Assembly (NCBI GenBank): GCA_964016885.1
Contig: OZ024743.1
Span: 20,688,295 to 20,752,294, forward strand
Reading direction: 5' to 3'
Length of the DNA stretch: 64,000 bases
Source of the DNA: Eledone cirrhosa
Lineage: Eukaryota; Mollusca; Cephalopoda; Octopoda; Eledonidae
Positions 42,756 to 53,486 of this stretch are shown one piece after another (position 1 is the stretch's first letter; the number at the start of each line of letters is the position of its first letter). The translations under genes and the position numbers were made by a program. The notes under the pieces were generated by a model. It had not been told where the DNA came from. It searched no databases and worked only from the letters and a program-made list of their open reading frames with translations.

Positions 42756-44948
42756 CATCATCATCATTGTTTTATGTCCGTTCTTCCACGCTAGCATGGG
42801 TTAGATGGGTTGTCCTGTTGTGGGCAGTGTCCGGTCGGATGACCATACCTTGCTCATACGGGAACTGATTCTGGCTTGATTTCTACAGCTGGATGCCCTT
42901 CCTAACACCAACCTCATTTACAGTGAGTGCTGGGTGCTTTTTTCCGTGGCTCCTACACGTCCACTTTACAGTGTGGGCTGGGTGCTTTTTTTGCCGTGGC
43001 ACCTCCACGAACACTTTGCAGTGGGAGGGTGTGGGGGCATATTGTCTATATGCTTCAGCTTCGGCTTGTACCCATGGGGGGTTGGGTCTTCTGTATTACT
43101 GTGTGACACCAGAGGTCATGGTCGTGTGTCATCGGCTTTGAGAGGTGTAATTAGGTAAGGTCGGCTTTTATCACCTCATCCCAGGTCTTCTTGGGTCTCC
43201 CCACTCTGTGGCTTCCATCGACTTCTAGTGCTCTGCACTTTTTTATGCAGCTGTCATCCTTCATACGCATCACATGTCCATACCAACGTAACCTCCTCTC
43301 CTGCACACAGCATTTGATTCCTCTTATGCTCAGTCTCTCCCTCTCAATTCATTTATGCTTTGCCGTTCGCATATATTAATATTACACATCCATCGGAGCA
43401 TGCAAGCTTCGTTTCTTTTTAATCTACGCAAGTCTTCCACAGACAACGCCCAGGTCTCACTACCATGTAACATTGCTGTTCGTATACATGCATCATACAG
43501 TCTGCCTTTCATTTGAGGGAAAAGCCTTTTGCAGCTAGCAGTGGCAGTAGCTCCCTGAACTTCTTCCATCCCATTCTTACCCTAGTTATTGTACTTTCCG
43601 AACACCCACCTCCGCTGCTAATTCAGTCACCCAGGTAGCAGAAGCTGTCTACTGTTTCTACAGAACCCTCCAAGAGTTTGGTGGTACTTGTTTCCTGTGG
43701 CTGTTTGCTGCTTGCTGTCTCAGCACAGCTGCTACATGTGAAGCCTACATTCTTAGTTAAGCTTCCTGAGATCCCGCTACATCTCTTGTGTACCCATTGT
43801 TTGTATTTGGGGCAGAGAATGGAGTTCCTACCTACACCTTTCCTACATACTGAGCAAGGCCATTTCCCTGAGGGGATCTGGGTTCTGTTTTCTCGTCTAC
43901 TTACAAGGACCTTAGTCTTTGTCAGGTTGACCCTGAAACCTTTTCTCTCTAGTCCCTGCTTCCAAGTTTGGAATTTTTTCTCTAGTTCTACCATAGATTC
44001 AGCTATAAGTGCGAGGTCATCTGCATACAGGAGTTCCCATGGGCATCCGGTCTTAAACTCCTCCATTATTGCTTGCAGAACTATGATGAACAGGAGAGGG
44101 CTAAGAACAGAGTCCTGGTGAACACCAACCGGTAGGCTAAATTCCTCGCTAGAGTCATTGCTAATCCTAACTCTGCTGACTGCTCCCCTATACATGGCTT
44201 GTACAGCTTTCACAAGCCATTCATCTACTCATAGTTTTCTAAGAGCCCACCAGATTATAGCATGGGGAACTCTGTCAAAGGCTTTCTCGAGATCGACGAA
44301 TGCCAGGTAGAGTGGCTTACTTTTAGCTAGGTACTTTTCCTGTAACTGCCTCACAAGGAAGAAGGCATCAGTGTTGTCACTTCCTAGCACAAACCCAAAT
44401 TGCATCTCATCTAGTTTCACCCGGTCCCTAATCAACTGTGCTATAACTCTTTCTGTTACTCTCATGACCTGGTCCATCAGCTCATATAGTTTACTCTATC
44501 TAGTACATCACCTTTACCTTTGTAGCAGTTGCCAATGATGCTACTGTACCGATCCTTTGGTATGACACTTTTTAGTATTACCTGGTTAACAATACGTGTG
44601 ATTATCGTGTGACCTACTGACCAATATGCCTTCAGCATCTCGGCAGCTATACTCGATGGACCGGTTGCCTTCCCCGTCTTCATATCTTTGATTGCCTTAC
44701 TACGCTGCTGCTGACTTGTAGTGCTGGCCCCTCTATAGAGTCTACTTGAGGTAGGGTCTCTTCTTCCCATGCATTCTCCTCATTAAGTAATCTATCATGA
44801 TGGCTCTTCCACGCATCTTTCTTCTCAGCACTTGTGAGGGAAAGCTCACCTTTATCATTCCGGATACACTTCTCTCTAATGACATCACAATTCTCTCTGA
44901 CACACTGCATCGCAATCTTGAACACCTCCTGTTTCTAGTCCTCACGTT
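42756..44948 (-). mobile_element. LINE copy D, 5'-truncated, decayed
   Basis: A minus-strand member of the copies A-C group: GAT tail (42756-42767), 3' UTR to about 43060, and coding sequence to the truncation point near 44948 (a TTGCAACGTGAGGACTAGAA start, matching the VLQREDQKR linker). The endonuclease is missing. The 3' UTR is of the type also found at 4453 and 20513, so these belong to a third subfamily beside A/B and C. Confidence 0.9.
43060..44948 (-). pseudogene. LINE reverse transcriptase (copy D), broken
   Basis: RT in several frames. In protein order: the linker EKCIRNDKGELSLTSAEKKD (44680-44925), KDMKTGKATGPSSIAAEML (44477-44770), and VDLEKAFDRVPHAIIWWALR (44229-44477). A TGA follows at the site of Gly in LGVDEWL (about 44230). 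Then come HQDSVLSPLLF and YADD with both Asp kept (43623-44213). A TGA replaces Lys after YLGD (about 43621), and the C-terminal part with HGSETWALSVEDLRRLKRNE (43330-43569) follows. The zinc finger is present but reads CPKY in place of CPKC, so one ligand is lost. The C-terminus continues in other frames to about 43060. Confidence 0.88.
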
Positions 44949-45984
44949 GCAAAAAAATGTGTATTATATATATTCATTTAAGAGGTTTTTCAAGCTGCCC
45001 ATTCTCATCATTCCACCAAATTAAACAGTTATGTACTGAAGCCCTTAGTTTGTCCAATAAACTATTTCACAGACCATAGTAGTGGGAATCATGCTTGCTA
45101 ATCTGGACTCTGGGGTATTCATTGCTCTCTAATATGATAAAACAAAATAAGCTGATAAAAAAAAGTAAGATTTAAACCTGATATCTCAGATGGACCAGGT
45201 CAAAGAGGAACAAAAGTCTCCTACCCTAATGTAAGAGAGAATGAAGATAAATGTACATTACCTAGCAGTGACAATAGAGTAAATTTGATAAAAGAAATTA
45301 AGTAACTTGCTTCTAGGATTATATTATAAATTAGAATCCTGTACAAGTACTAGCTAGTCTTCAGTTGGAAGTATAATACAAAATAATAATAGAATTGCAT
45401 GCTCTAACTGTAACCAATTAATCCAAAGTTCCAAGGACTATTAATTACAATGAAGCTGAAGTGCTACATATCAATGTCAAACAAAAGTGGTGTAGTGCCG
45501 GATACTTCTATTTTTAAATCAAAAGAAGTTAATGTCTTTCAGTAGTTTGATGATCAATGGTAACTTCATTAACAGCAAAGCTGCAATAATGGAGTATGCT
45601 GTAGCAGTATCCAGTTGCATAGATTATCATTTATTACATAATTCAAAGTTAAAGCTACTTCCTCATTGTCAGACTAAATAATCTTAGCTTTAATGTTATG
45701 AACAGACTTGGTCAATATAGTTGTTTTGACCTGTAGAATGTGAGGAAATAAAGTATTTCTTGTCATATACAGCACAGGACCTAGAAGAATGTGATGGTTG
45801 ACATTTGCTGCAGGTTTTAATCTGTCTTTATTTATTTACTAGTTGTTTATTGCAGCTTCATAGAACAAACTCCATGCTAGTTACATTAAATTCTTCTGTA
45901 TTAGAACTTGATTTTGTTACTGATCGAAGAGATTATTAAAATCTAATTTTGATTACAATTTGAATATATGAGAAAAAAAATAAT
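44949..45984. other. AT-rich, no gene seen
   Basis: No supported feature. Confidence 0.45.
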
Positions 45985-46090
45985 GGGACTTGATTGACCA
46001 CTTCCATTTTACACTGGTCACCATTGAGACATCTGGTGTTCTTGGTCTCTACACTGCCAATTTTTTCCACAAAATCAAAAAGACAGCAGC
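45985..46090 (+). pseudogene. short retrotransposon ORF remnant
   Basis: One frame reads TLVTIETSGVLGLYTANFFH and then a KKTAAHLRKC-like stretch before a stop. This resembles the VAIETSGxxGxxAxxFLxELG block seen near the C-terminus of some LINE polyproteins. It is too short to classify, and the match is from memory of the pattern. Confidence 0.4.
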
Positions 46091-47087
46091 CCACCTGAGG
46101 AAGTGTCGCTAGTCATTTTCAGTGACAATGCCTGCCTTTGACATTCTATCAGGGGAGCATGGCTGAATCACAGCTCATATTGGAGTATAGAGTCTGTCCC
46201 TTCCTCATTTTCCTTCACTGCTTAATTCTCTTTTTTTCTTTTTCTCCTTTCCTTTTCCTTTATTTGAATGTAAATTACTATATTAACTTCCTCAATTTCA
46301 TACATCTGTTCCCCATATATACATTTTAAAATGCCAAATAAATCATTTCCAGCACATATTGGTTTTATAATCTGTAGTTTGTTGTCAAATGATAAAAAGG
46401 TCTATCTTGCAGCAATCTGTTTACTACATTTCATAATGTAATTCTAAGTAGACTTGTTTTTTTTCATTTCATGCCTGCAGCTTCTCAGTTAATCTGTTCA
46501 ATGCTGATTATAGTGCATAATTTCTGAATAAATAGATCTGCATAGTTTAAATGCCAGTCTATGATATAGGTTATTTTCGAATATATATGCCATCTACATG
46601 TGATATATGTATCCCACTAAAGTACTATTTAACAAAGAAGTATGAAGTGTCACTGATCTACAGTAATAAATTTGCCTATAGCCAGTGGTGTATTGCAAGG
46701 GGTGCATGGGAGTGCAGCTGCACCCCAAATTAAAAATAATTTTTGTCAGAAAATTCATAAATTTTCACAAAATATTGTATACTTTGCTCGTATATTTTAG
46801 TCACATAAAACATAATAAGATAGGTACAATACGAAAATGAATAAAGAAGTCTTAATAATGATTGGCGTGCATAAATATTTTTGTCAGAAAATTATGAACT
46901 TCTGCACCCCCAAAAATGATAGGAGCAATATGCTTATGCCTATGATTTATATGATATTTTCTTGTGTTATTGGGGTAGAAAAAATAAACTTTCTTAGGAT
47001 CATACAATGTGAATGATTGTAGGTTTAACCAATTAGCATTCGCATTAATTTTCAAATGTCATGCTTATCTGTTCGCATTATTTTGAG
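46091..47087. other. AT-rich, no gene seen
   Basis: No supported feature. A sequence around GGGTGCATGGGAGTGCAGCT (46698) is locally GC-richer, and a partner-like TTCTGCACCCCCAAAAATGA lies at 46892; they may be parts of one old inverted repeat. Confidence 0.4.
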
Positions 47088-47190
47088 AATAATTATTTCT
47101 ACTTTTGGCACAAGGCCAGCAATTACCCAGTGCAATACCAGTAATGCACTGGTTATGGCTGGCCTTGTGCCAAAAGTAGAAACAATTATT
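47088..47190. repeat. inverted pair of octopus-type SINE 3' ends
   Basis: A minus-strand SINE tail (47088-47134) faces a plus-strand SINE tail (47145-47190) head to head, each containing the CCAAAAGTAGAAA(C/T)AATTATT end. Heads and bodies are gone. The result is a near-perfect hairpin with a loop of about ten bases. Confidence 0.85.
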
Positions 47191-47362
47191 TTGAGTTAAT
47201 CATACTCAAGAGGGTTATCAATTTTATTTGTTTGTAATTTTCTTAATTTTCTATGTGCAGGCTCGAAATTTTGTCAGTAGATGTTTAAATATCAATAATT
47301 TACAATTATATAATTTTACCTGATTTTTTTTGGTTAAATTTGACTTTTATGGGCAGGTGAAA

Positions 47363-48202
47363 TTAATTAATAGTGGCATTTGAAGTATCAACCAGGTGCA
47401 AATACTGGTTTAATTTTAAATATGTTGTTTTTGGCATAATACTTGATATAGAAGGATCACTAAACCTTATATCAGTGCTCCAGTAATTCCACAGTCTTGG
47501 AAATTGTTTTATACCGAAGATAATATTTACGGTAAAAATTGCTTGCATTTCCACAGCATCTGTCAGTTGCCAAACAGATCGGGTTTTCCTTGATTTGAAA
47601 TCTGTTGTTGGGCATATCAATTAATCTCTTCTGCCACAACTTCGAAGAAAGTTTGTGGTAAAAACAAAAAGAAATAATCCAGTGCTTTAGCATCAGGAGC
47701 TAATGTGTGTTGTGGACCAGTAGTTTGAATAAAATCGGGAACATATATTGGTGTGGTATTTTTCAACCATGTTGCTGTAATATTTTCAATGGCGTCCTAG
47801 AGATCTGCTTCGTTTTCACTTTCAAAACAACAATCATCGTCAGATGAAATTTCAGAAATGTAAACATCTGATTCATTTGAAGATAAATCGCTAATATTAT
47901 CCAGTATCGGTAGAGGGTCGGACGCCATGCTTTCCAGCATAGTTACGTCCCTTTATGATCTGAGTTCAAATCCCGCCGAGGTTATCTTTGCCTTTCATCC
48001 TTACGGGGTCGATAAAATAAAGTACCAGTAATGTACTGGGATAATTGCTGGCTTTGTGCCTAAAGTAGAAATGATTATCTTTTGTTTCTTGTTTATTCTG
48101 AATGTCATCGTGTGTAAAACCTTCAAAGTCGGTATCGCTACTTTCACAAGCCATGTTGATAAACAAAAAATCTGTTCTACTTTCAATGTTAAAAAAACAC
48201 AT
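47363..48202 (-). pseudogene. piggyBac transposase, N-terminal part, broken
   Basis: On the minus strand, MACESSDTDFEGFTHDDIQN (about 48090-48152) is interrupted by a SINE. Then follow an acidic stretch NISDLSSNESDVYISEISSD (about 47840-47900), a TAG after SENEADL (about 47797), TTPIYVPDFIQTTGPQHTLA (about 47700-47760), and DYFFLFLPQTFFEVVAEEIN (about 47630-47690). After a frameshift comes WQLTDAVEMQAIFTVNIIFG, then RLWNYWSTDIRF (47440-47580). The acidic N-terminus followed by a helical block with YWS and a Trp/Glu-rich segment is the layout of piggyBac transposases. The catalytic Asp region downstream is missing, so the gene is dead. It decodes DNA cut-and-paste at TTAA in intact relatives. 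Confidence 0.82.
47902..48073 (+). mobile_element. octopus-type SINE inside the piggyBac gene
   Basis: CAGTATCGGTAGAGGGTCGG head (first bases missing), CAAATCCCGCCGAGG B-box region, ATAAAATAAAGTACCAGTAA body, and a tail variant CTAAAGTAGAAATG. The hexamer ATTATC stands at both sides (47896-47901, 48074-48079) as a possible target duplication. It is opposite in strand to the transposase. Confidence 0.92.
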
Positions 48203-48708
48203 GTTGTTTTAAGTTGTTTCACTATATTAATTGTTAATTTTCGTGGTAAGGGCCTAATCTCGTAGTAATTATCAAATTGACGAGATTTTGATGGTGGTTT
48301 GTTTATTTTTAGAACAATATTTTAGTGTGGGTATTATCAGCCGGTTTCGGGCGGTTTGAGCAAATGAAGGGGAAATAATTTTGGCCGGTTTCGGGCGGTT
48401 TGAACACTAAAGGGTTAAGTACCATGTAACTGATTTTAGGACAAGCTTTTTTTAAAGTTGATGGATAATTTCTTGTTTCTCATTTCACTTTTGAAATCAA
48501 ATCCTTATAAAGTGACTCATCAATAGTAGATCTACTACAGCTAATTCAACACAAATGCTCAGGTAGTGTTTATCTTATAGTCTGTTTATGGAGATGAAAT
48601 GTCATATAGTATCTTTATATTATGTCTTCAAATCCCAACAAATGTCACTTTATTTTTTCCCTCCTGTGTTAATAACAAAATAGGTATCAGCAATGTAAAA
48701 GAGTCAAT

Positions 48709-48970
48709 TACATTTACTGTACATCTTTGTTACAAATGTGAGGCCTTGTATCAAACTGACAACACATATTTATTAAACATGCACTGCACCTTATATCAAA
48801 TTGACTCTATAGTCTTTTATTCCAAATGTGTTATCTTTACCCATCTTGACTACACATCTTTATTAAAAATGTATTACATTTTGTATCAAATTGTCTGTAC
48901 ATGTGTGTGTTGGCTTGTATCAAATTGACTAAATGTTTTTATTAAAAATGTGTTACGCCTTGTCAAATTT
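48709..48970. repeat. 45-bp minisatellite, diverged
   Basis: Units of exactly 45 bp ending in TATCAAA(T/C)TGAC or a variant follow one another from about 48709. Three consecutive 45-bp units start at 48760, 48805 and 48850, and shorter or partial units reach about 48970. A core is TTTATTAAAAATGT(A/G)TTAC. The 109-codon open frame here has a 15-residue period because of the repeat. Confidence 0.85.
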
Positions 48971-49146
48971 AGAAATCCTTATTTTCAAGACCCAAGATAT
49001 ATCTTTTTCTTTATTTTTCTTCATATTTAAAAAATATGTTCTCAGTTGGCTGGTACTATTATACTAGTCACAGGTTAAATAAATATGTTCTCAGTTTCAG
49101 CAAAATGTCACTACCTTCCCCCAAACATTACCACTACTTTTATCAA

Positions 49147-49445
49147 CATCATTACCACCACCATTTTATATCCATTTTTTCATATTTACATAGATTAGCT
49201 GAGTCATCTCCAGTATAGCATTTCACCTCATGTTTCTTTTGTCATCCCCTTTGTGAGGTGTAGTTTCTTGAGATTACTTTTCACTACTACTGCCCATGTC
49301 TTTCTTGGCCTTCCTCTTCTTCAACTTCCTTACGCTTGGACTTGGAACTCCTAGCTGTATGCAATCTTCTTTGCAAATATTTCATTCCTCTTTCACCCAT
49401 TTATTTTCTCTCAGTTCATCCATGCACACTAACAATTCAATAACA
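49147..49445 (-). mobile_element. LINE 3'-end fragment related to copy C or 51867
   Basis: Minus strand: GAAGAAGAGGAAGGCCAAGA (the GRPRKTW-like region), GGGATGACAAAAGAAACATG, and the tail ATATAAAATGGTGGTGGTAA. It is strongly decayed. Confidence 0.6.
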
Positions 49446-49999
49446 GTTCAATAAATCGAATTAAATGATGAAATAAATATATCTCTACTTCATGAAATAT
49501 AACATTTCCTTCGTAAAAACTTCCAAACATTTCCTTCTCTTTCAGTTATTTTTTATTTGGGATTAGGTATTGGATTAATTTAAAAAGTTAACATTTCAAT
49601 CAATAAGTTTGAGGACTTGTAACAAAATTTCTATAAAACTTAGTTCTTGCTTATATAATTACTATAAATATAACATTGACTCAAGCAAGGTCGTCTGGTA
49701 AAGATGGTTCATATAAATCCATGTGTTTTCAGGTCAGACCCCACTATATAGCAGCTTGAGCAAATGATTTCTACAATCGTTTCAAGTTGACCAATACTTT
49801 ATGAGTTTGGTAAACAAAATCTGTGAAGAAGCTCATCATATACAAATGTGAGTCTATAAAACTGCCTTAAAAGGTCTTGTTCAAGGCATGTTGTTTATGA
49901 CCTTGGTTGCACGTACATCTTTGTTTCAACATGACCGATTGTGACAGTCGTGAGTTATTGCAGTTTATGTAAGGCATGTTTATAACTACAGTTAAATTT
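49446..49999. other. no gene seen; may contain the 5' end of the mariner below
   Basis: I could not find a clear terminal inverted repeat here. Confidence 0.4.
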
Positions 50000-51000
50000 A
50001 TGATGCAGGAAAACATAGAACAACTTTATGTGATCAAATTGTGTGTGAAACTCAACAAATCTGTCACTGAAACATTTAATTCTTAAACACAATCTTATGG
50101 AGATGCCACTGAAGTAAGGTCTTTAAGTGGTACAAAGCTTTCAAAGAAGGCCAAGAAAATATTGAAGATGAATGTGATTCTAGAAAGCCAATTGTGTCAA
50201 CAAATGAACAAAATGTGGAAGTCGAGTGAGTGCTGATGGCAAAACATAGCCAATTAACTGTTAGGATGATTGCTGAAGAAACAGGTGTGGATAAAAATAT
50301 AGTTCACACAATATTATCAGACCATTTGCATTGGAGAAAAAATTATGCAAAACTAGTGCCCAAACGTTTGTCTGTGGAGCAAAAAGCAAACCAGTTGGAA
50401 ATTTGTCAGGATTTGCTAGAAACACTTGAAATTAAGCCACATTTCTTGGATAAAGTAATAATAGATGAATCGTGGGTGTTCAAGTATGATCCAGAGACAA
50501 AACAGCAAAGTAAGGAGTGACAAACGAAAAAGGAGCACATCCAAGATGAAAACAATGATTATCATTTTTTTTACAGCCATGGTATTATTCACAAAGAATG
50601 TTTACCTCCAACAACAGACAGTGTAATAACATCTTCTACAAAAATGTCTTGGAATGACTTCAAAAACTGGTCCAGTGAATCTGAAAGTTCATTGCAGGAG
50701 ATTGCACCATAATAATATGCCTGTTCACACAACACTTTCAAATAGGGAATTTCTTGTGAAGTAAAACATTCCCACTCTTCCACATCTTCCCTACAGCCCA
50801 GATCTAGCTCCATATGATTGCTACCTCTTCCTTAAGTTGAAATTGAAGTTGAAGGTCATCATTTTCGGGCTGAGGTAAACATACAAAAAATTGTAACCAG
50901 TGAGCTAAGGACACTCACAGAAAATGACTTCTGGCACTGCTATGATCAATAAAAAAAATGTTGGAACCAAGGGTTGTATTTAGAAGGAGAGGACTTGTAA
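50000..51000 (+). pseudogene. mariner-type transposase, decayed
   Basis: A Tc1/mariner-superfamily DNA transposase in pieces. The N-terminal DNA-binding part has ENIEQLYVIKLCVKLNKS and VFKWYKAFKEGQENIEDE (50000-50225). A TGA at about 50226 precedes the open stretch 50230-50520 with LTVRMIAEETGVDKNIVHTI, KANQLEICQDLLETLEI and VIIDESWVFKYDPETKQQS. The first catalytic Asp of the DDD/E triad lies in IIDESW. A degraded middle follows, then YSPDLAPYDCYLFLK (about 50790-50840) with the third Asp, and FWHCYDQ (about 50930-50950). Several stops and frameshifts show that it is dead. The length is near that of an intact mariner gene (about 1 kb). Terminal repeats were not identified. Confidence 0.88.
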
Positions 51001-51866
51001 TTTTATGTACATCTAGTATACTTTTGAATAAAAGCATCAGTACTCTTACTTTTGGGAAAAATCTCATACTTAGTATATCTTAATTTAAAAAAATAGATGT
51101 CATTTAGGTTTGACTTTGCCTTGCATCCATTCATGCTTGATAACAAGAGAACATGCAGTATATCGGTATCATTTGACTATACCAACTTCCCTGTGTAACT
51201 TTCATGTGTGTTTTGTTCAAATAAATCAATATTAGGTACCCACAGCTAACATGTAAAGAACATGTCATGTAATTCAAGCTAGATATGAGCACACTGAATT
51301 TCTTTTATGTTTCTTTATCATTTCAAACAAGTAGTTATGGATTAGTTGTTTATTTCAATATCAAAGCTAAAGCATTATTTTCACAGGGTGCAATTTGTTT
51401 GATAGCATTGTGATGGTAGAAATCAGAGTAAAGATATACGGAGTTAATCAAATAAGTGAGTAATAGAAAATGTAGGAATCATTTTATTTCGATAATTATC
51501 ATGGAATTAACAAATAAATCAAGATTATACTTCATTCTGATTTAACTGATCAAATGAACTCCATTTTCCAGCTACATAGTCTGGCTCTTGATTATACTGT
51601 GTTCAGTATACTCTATAAATGTAACTGATCAGAGCTATATAATGAATTAGTTAGTAATAAAACAGCCTACAAAAATAGTAGATAGTGTTTTTGTCTCTGT
51701 TATTTTGAATAAAGTTAATTTTAATGTCAAAGTTCCAAAAACGCTGGAAAACTTTTATGAGGAACAATAAGTGGTGTATGGGAGAGAGAAAGAGAGAGAG
51801 AAAAGTAAGAGAAATAAAATACACAGCAATAGAAATGTCGCATTTATAAAATTAGTAGTCACAAAG
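51001..51866. other. AT-rich, no gene seen
   Basis: A purine-rich GAGAGAAAGAGAGAGAG run at 51781; nothing else supported. Confidence 0.45.
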
Positions 51867-52728
51867 CATCATTATCATCGTTTCAATTCCATTTTCCTTT
51901 GTCATCTCCTCTGCGAATCTCAGATATTTGAGATGAACTCTCACTGCCTCTGCCCAGGTCTTTCTTAGTTTACCTCTACTGTGGCTTCTTTCCACTGGGA
52001 TTTCCTGACACTTCTTCACCTAGCAACCATCATCTATGCACATCACATGTCCACATCATCGTAGTCTTCTCTCTTCTGATTCCTCTTCTGATTCCTCTTA
52101 AACCCAGTTTTTCCCTCAGATTATCCAAGCACTGCCTTTCTTTCACATTTACATTGTACATCCAACGAAGCATGGTTACTTCATTTTTGTCCAGTCTACA
52201 CACATCCTCTGCAGTCACTATCATGTATTACACTTCACACACAGGTCTCATACTGTCATACTTATGTATGTAGGGAGAAACCTTTTGTTGTTAACAGCTG
52301 GAGTAGCTCTCTAAACGTCTTCATTCATATCCTAATTCTAGCTATCATGCCTCCACTGCCAATCAAGTCACTAAGATAGCAGAATCTATCAACCACTTCC
52401 ATGGATCCTCCCTCTGATTGGAAAAGGTTTATATCACTGACGCTCTCCCTAACAATTAACCTTTAGTATTTCTACATACAAAGTCTTCCCTTCCTGCTAG
52501 TCTACCTGTTATCCCACTACATTTCTTGTGTAACAAGATTTACATTGTGTACATTGTATAGCGTTTATGGCTACTCTGTTTCTACATTTTGAGCAAAGCC
52601 ACTTCCCTGGGGGAATCAGGATACTCTCTTCTTTTCTACTTACTAATACTTTAGTTTTGGCTAAGTTTACTCTCACAAACTTTTGATTCCAAATTCTGTT
52701 TCCATAGCCAGAGTTTACTCTCTAGTCC
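51867..52728 (-). pseudogene. LINE of the copies A-D group, C-terminal part, strongly decayed
   Basis: Minus strand, in protein order: LESKLWLWKQNLESK (about 52680-52728), the zinc-finger region with IPPGKWLCSKCRNRVAINAI and then CTQC (about 52530-52620), a VVDRFCYLSD-like stretch, AEDVCRLDKNEVTMLRWMYN (about 52140-52210), VNVKERQCLDNLREKLGLRG and WTCDVHR. It is nearer to copy C than to A or B. The second Cys pair of the finger is still CTQC here. Frameshifts are frequent; the GAT-like tail is at 51867-51880. Confidence 0.8.
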
Positions 52729-53417
52729 TTTTATGAAGAAAATAAAGAAGGTTTGTCAATAAAGTCGTAAAATAAATAAATAAATATATATCAGTTGAGA
52801 GAAAAAGTAAATGATAAATGAAAGAGAATGAGAGATGGGAAGAGAAGTAAAATGCAGAGTGTCTGTCTAAAGTGAGGTAGAAGTTGAACAAATGATTGTT
52901 ACATAAGAAGGAGAGACAGGTTTAGAAATACATATTAAAATGAGAAGAAAAAAAATGAAACTTATTCGTACTTAAAGGGCACTGTTAATAATGTTAAAAT
53001 AATAAAGATACTGAATAGAAGACTATAAAGAAAAATACAAATGTTTCCATTATTTTCCACTTTTACCTCAAACATAATTATTTTCATTTTAATTGCATAA
53101 TTTTCAGATGTGTTTAATGTTTACATTGAATTTGTTAATGTGGCTTTTAAAATCTGTCTTTTTATCATTGCAAATTCATTGGAAAAGTTCCATTGAGTTA
53201 CTAACTGTATGATTTAAGTCATAGAGTCCATTTGTTGAAACGATTACTAAAATGTTATATTCTGAATAATCTATTACATCTTTAATTCTATATTTATTTA
53301 ATGTTTCTTTAAATTGAAATATTTTTTGCTCATTTATTTTATTTTGCATTTGTAATACTAATCTATTTGAAAATCATTTTATTTTTTTTACTTTATATGA
53401 TTCATATGTTTTGGCAT
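52729..53417. other. AT-rich, no gene seen
   Basis: No supported feature. Confidence 0.45.
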
Positions 53418-53486
53418 GTGTGTATATATATATATATATGTGTGCGCATGTGTGTATACACACACACATGCATATATATATATATT
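53418..53486. repeat. GT/TA/CA compound microsatellite
   Basis: GTGTGTATATA...GTGTGTATACACACACACATG and a final TA run; partly self-complementary. Confidence 0.85.

Larger units (their letters stand above)
47340..48418 (-). mobile_element. decayed piggyBac transposon with one terminal repeat and TTAA
   Basis: A minus-strand element. Its 5' terminal repeat (48383-48414) reads inward CCCTTTAGTGTTCAAACCGC and abuts TTAA at 48415-48418, the target site piggyBac elements duplicate. A subterminal direct repeat of CCGGTTTCGGGCGGTTTGA lies at 48341-48359 and 48385-48403. The transposase gene runs leftward and fades near 47360. The other end was not found. An octopus-type SINE was inserted later (47902-48073). 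Confidence 0.85.
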
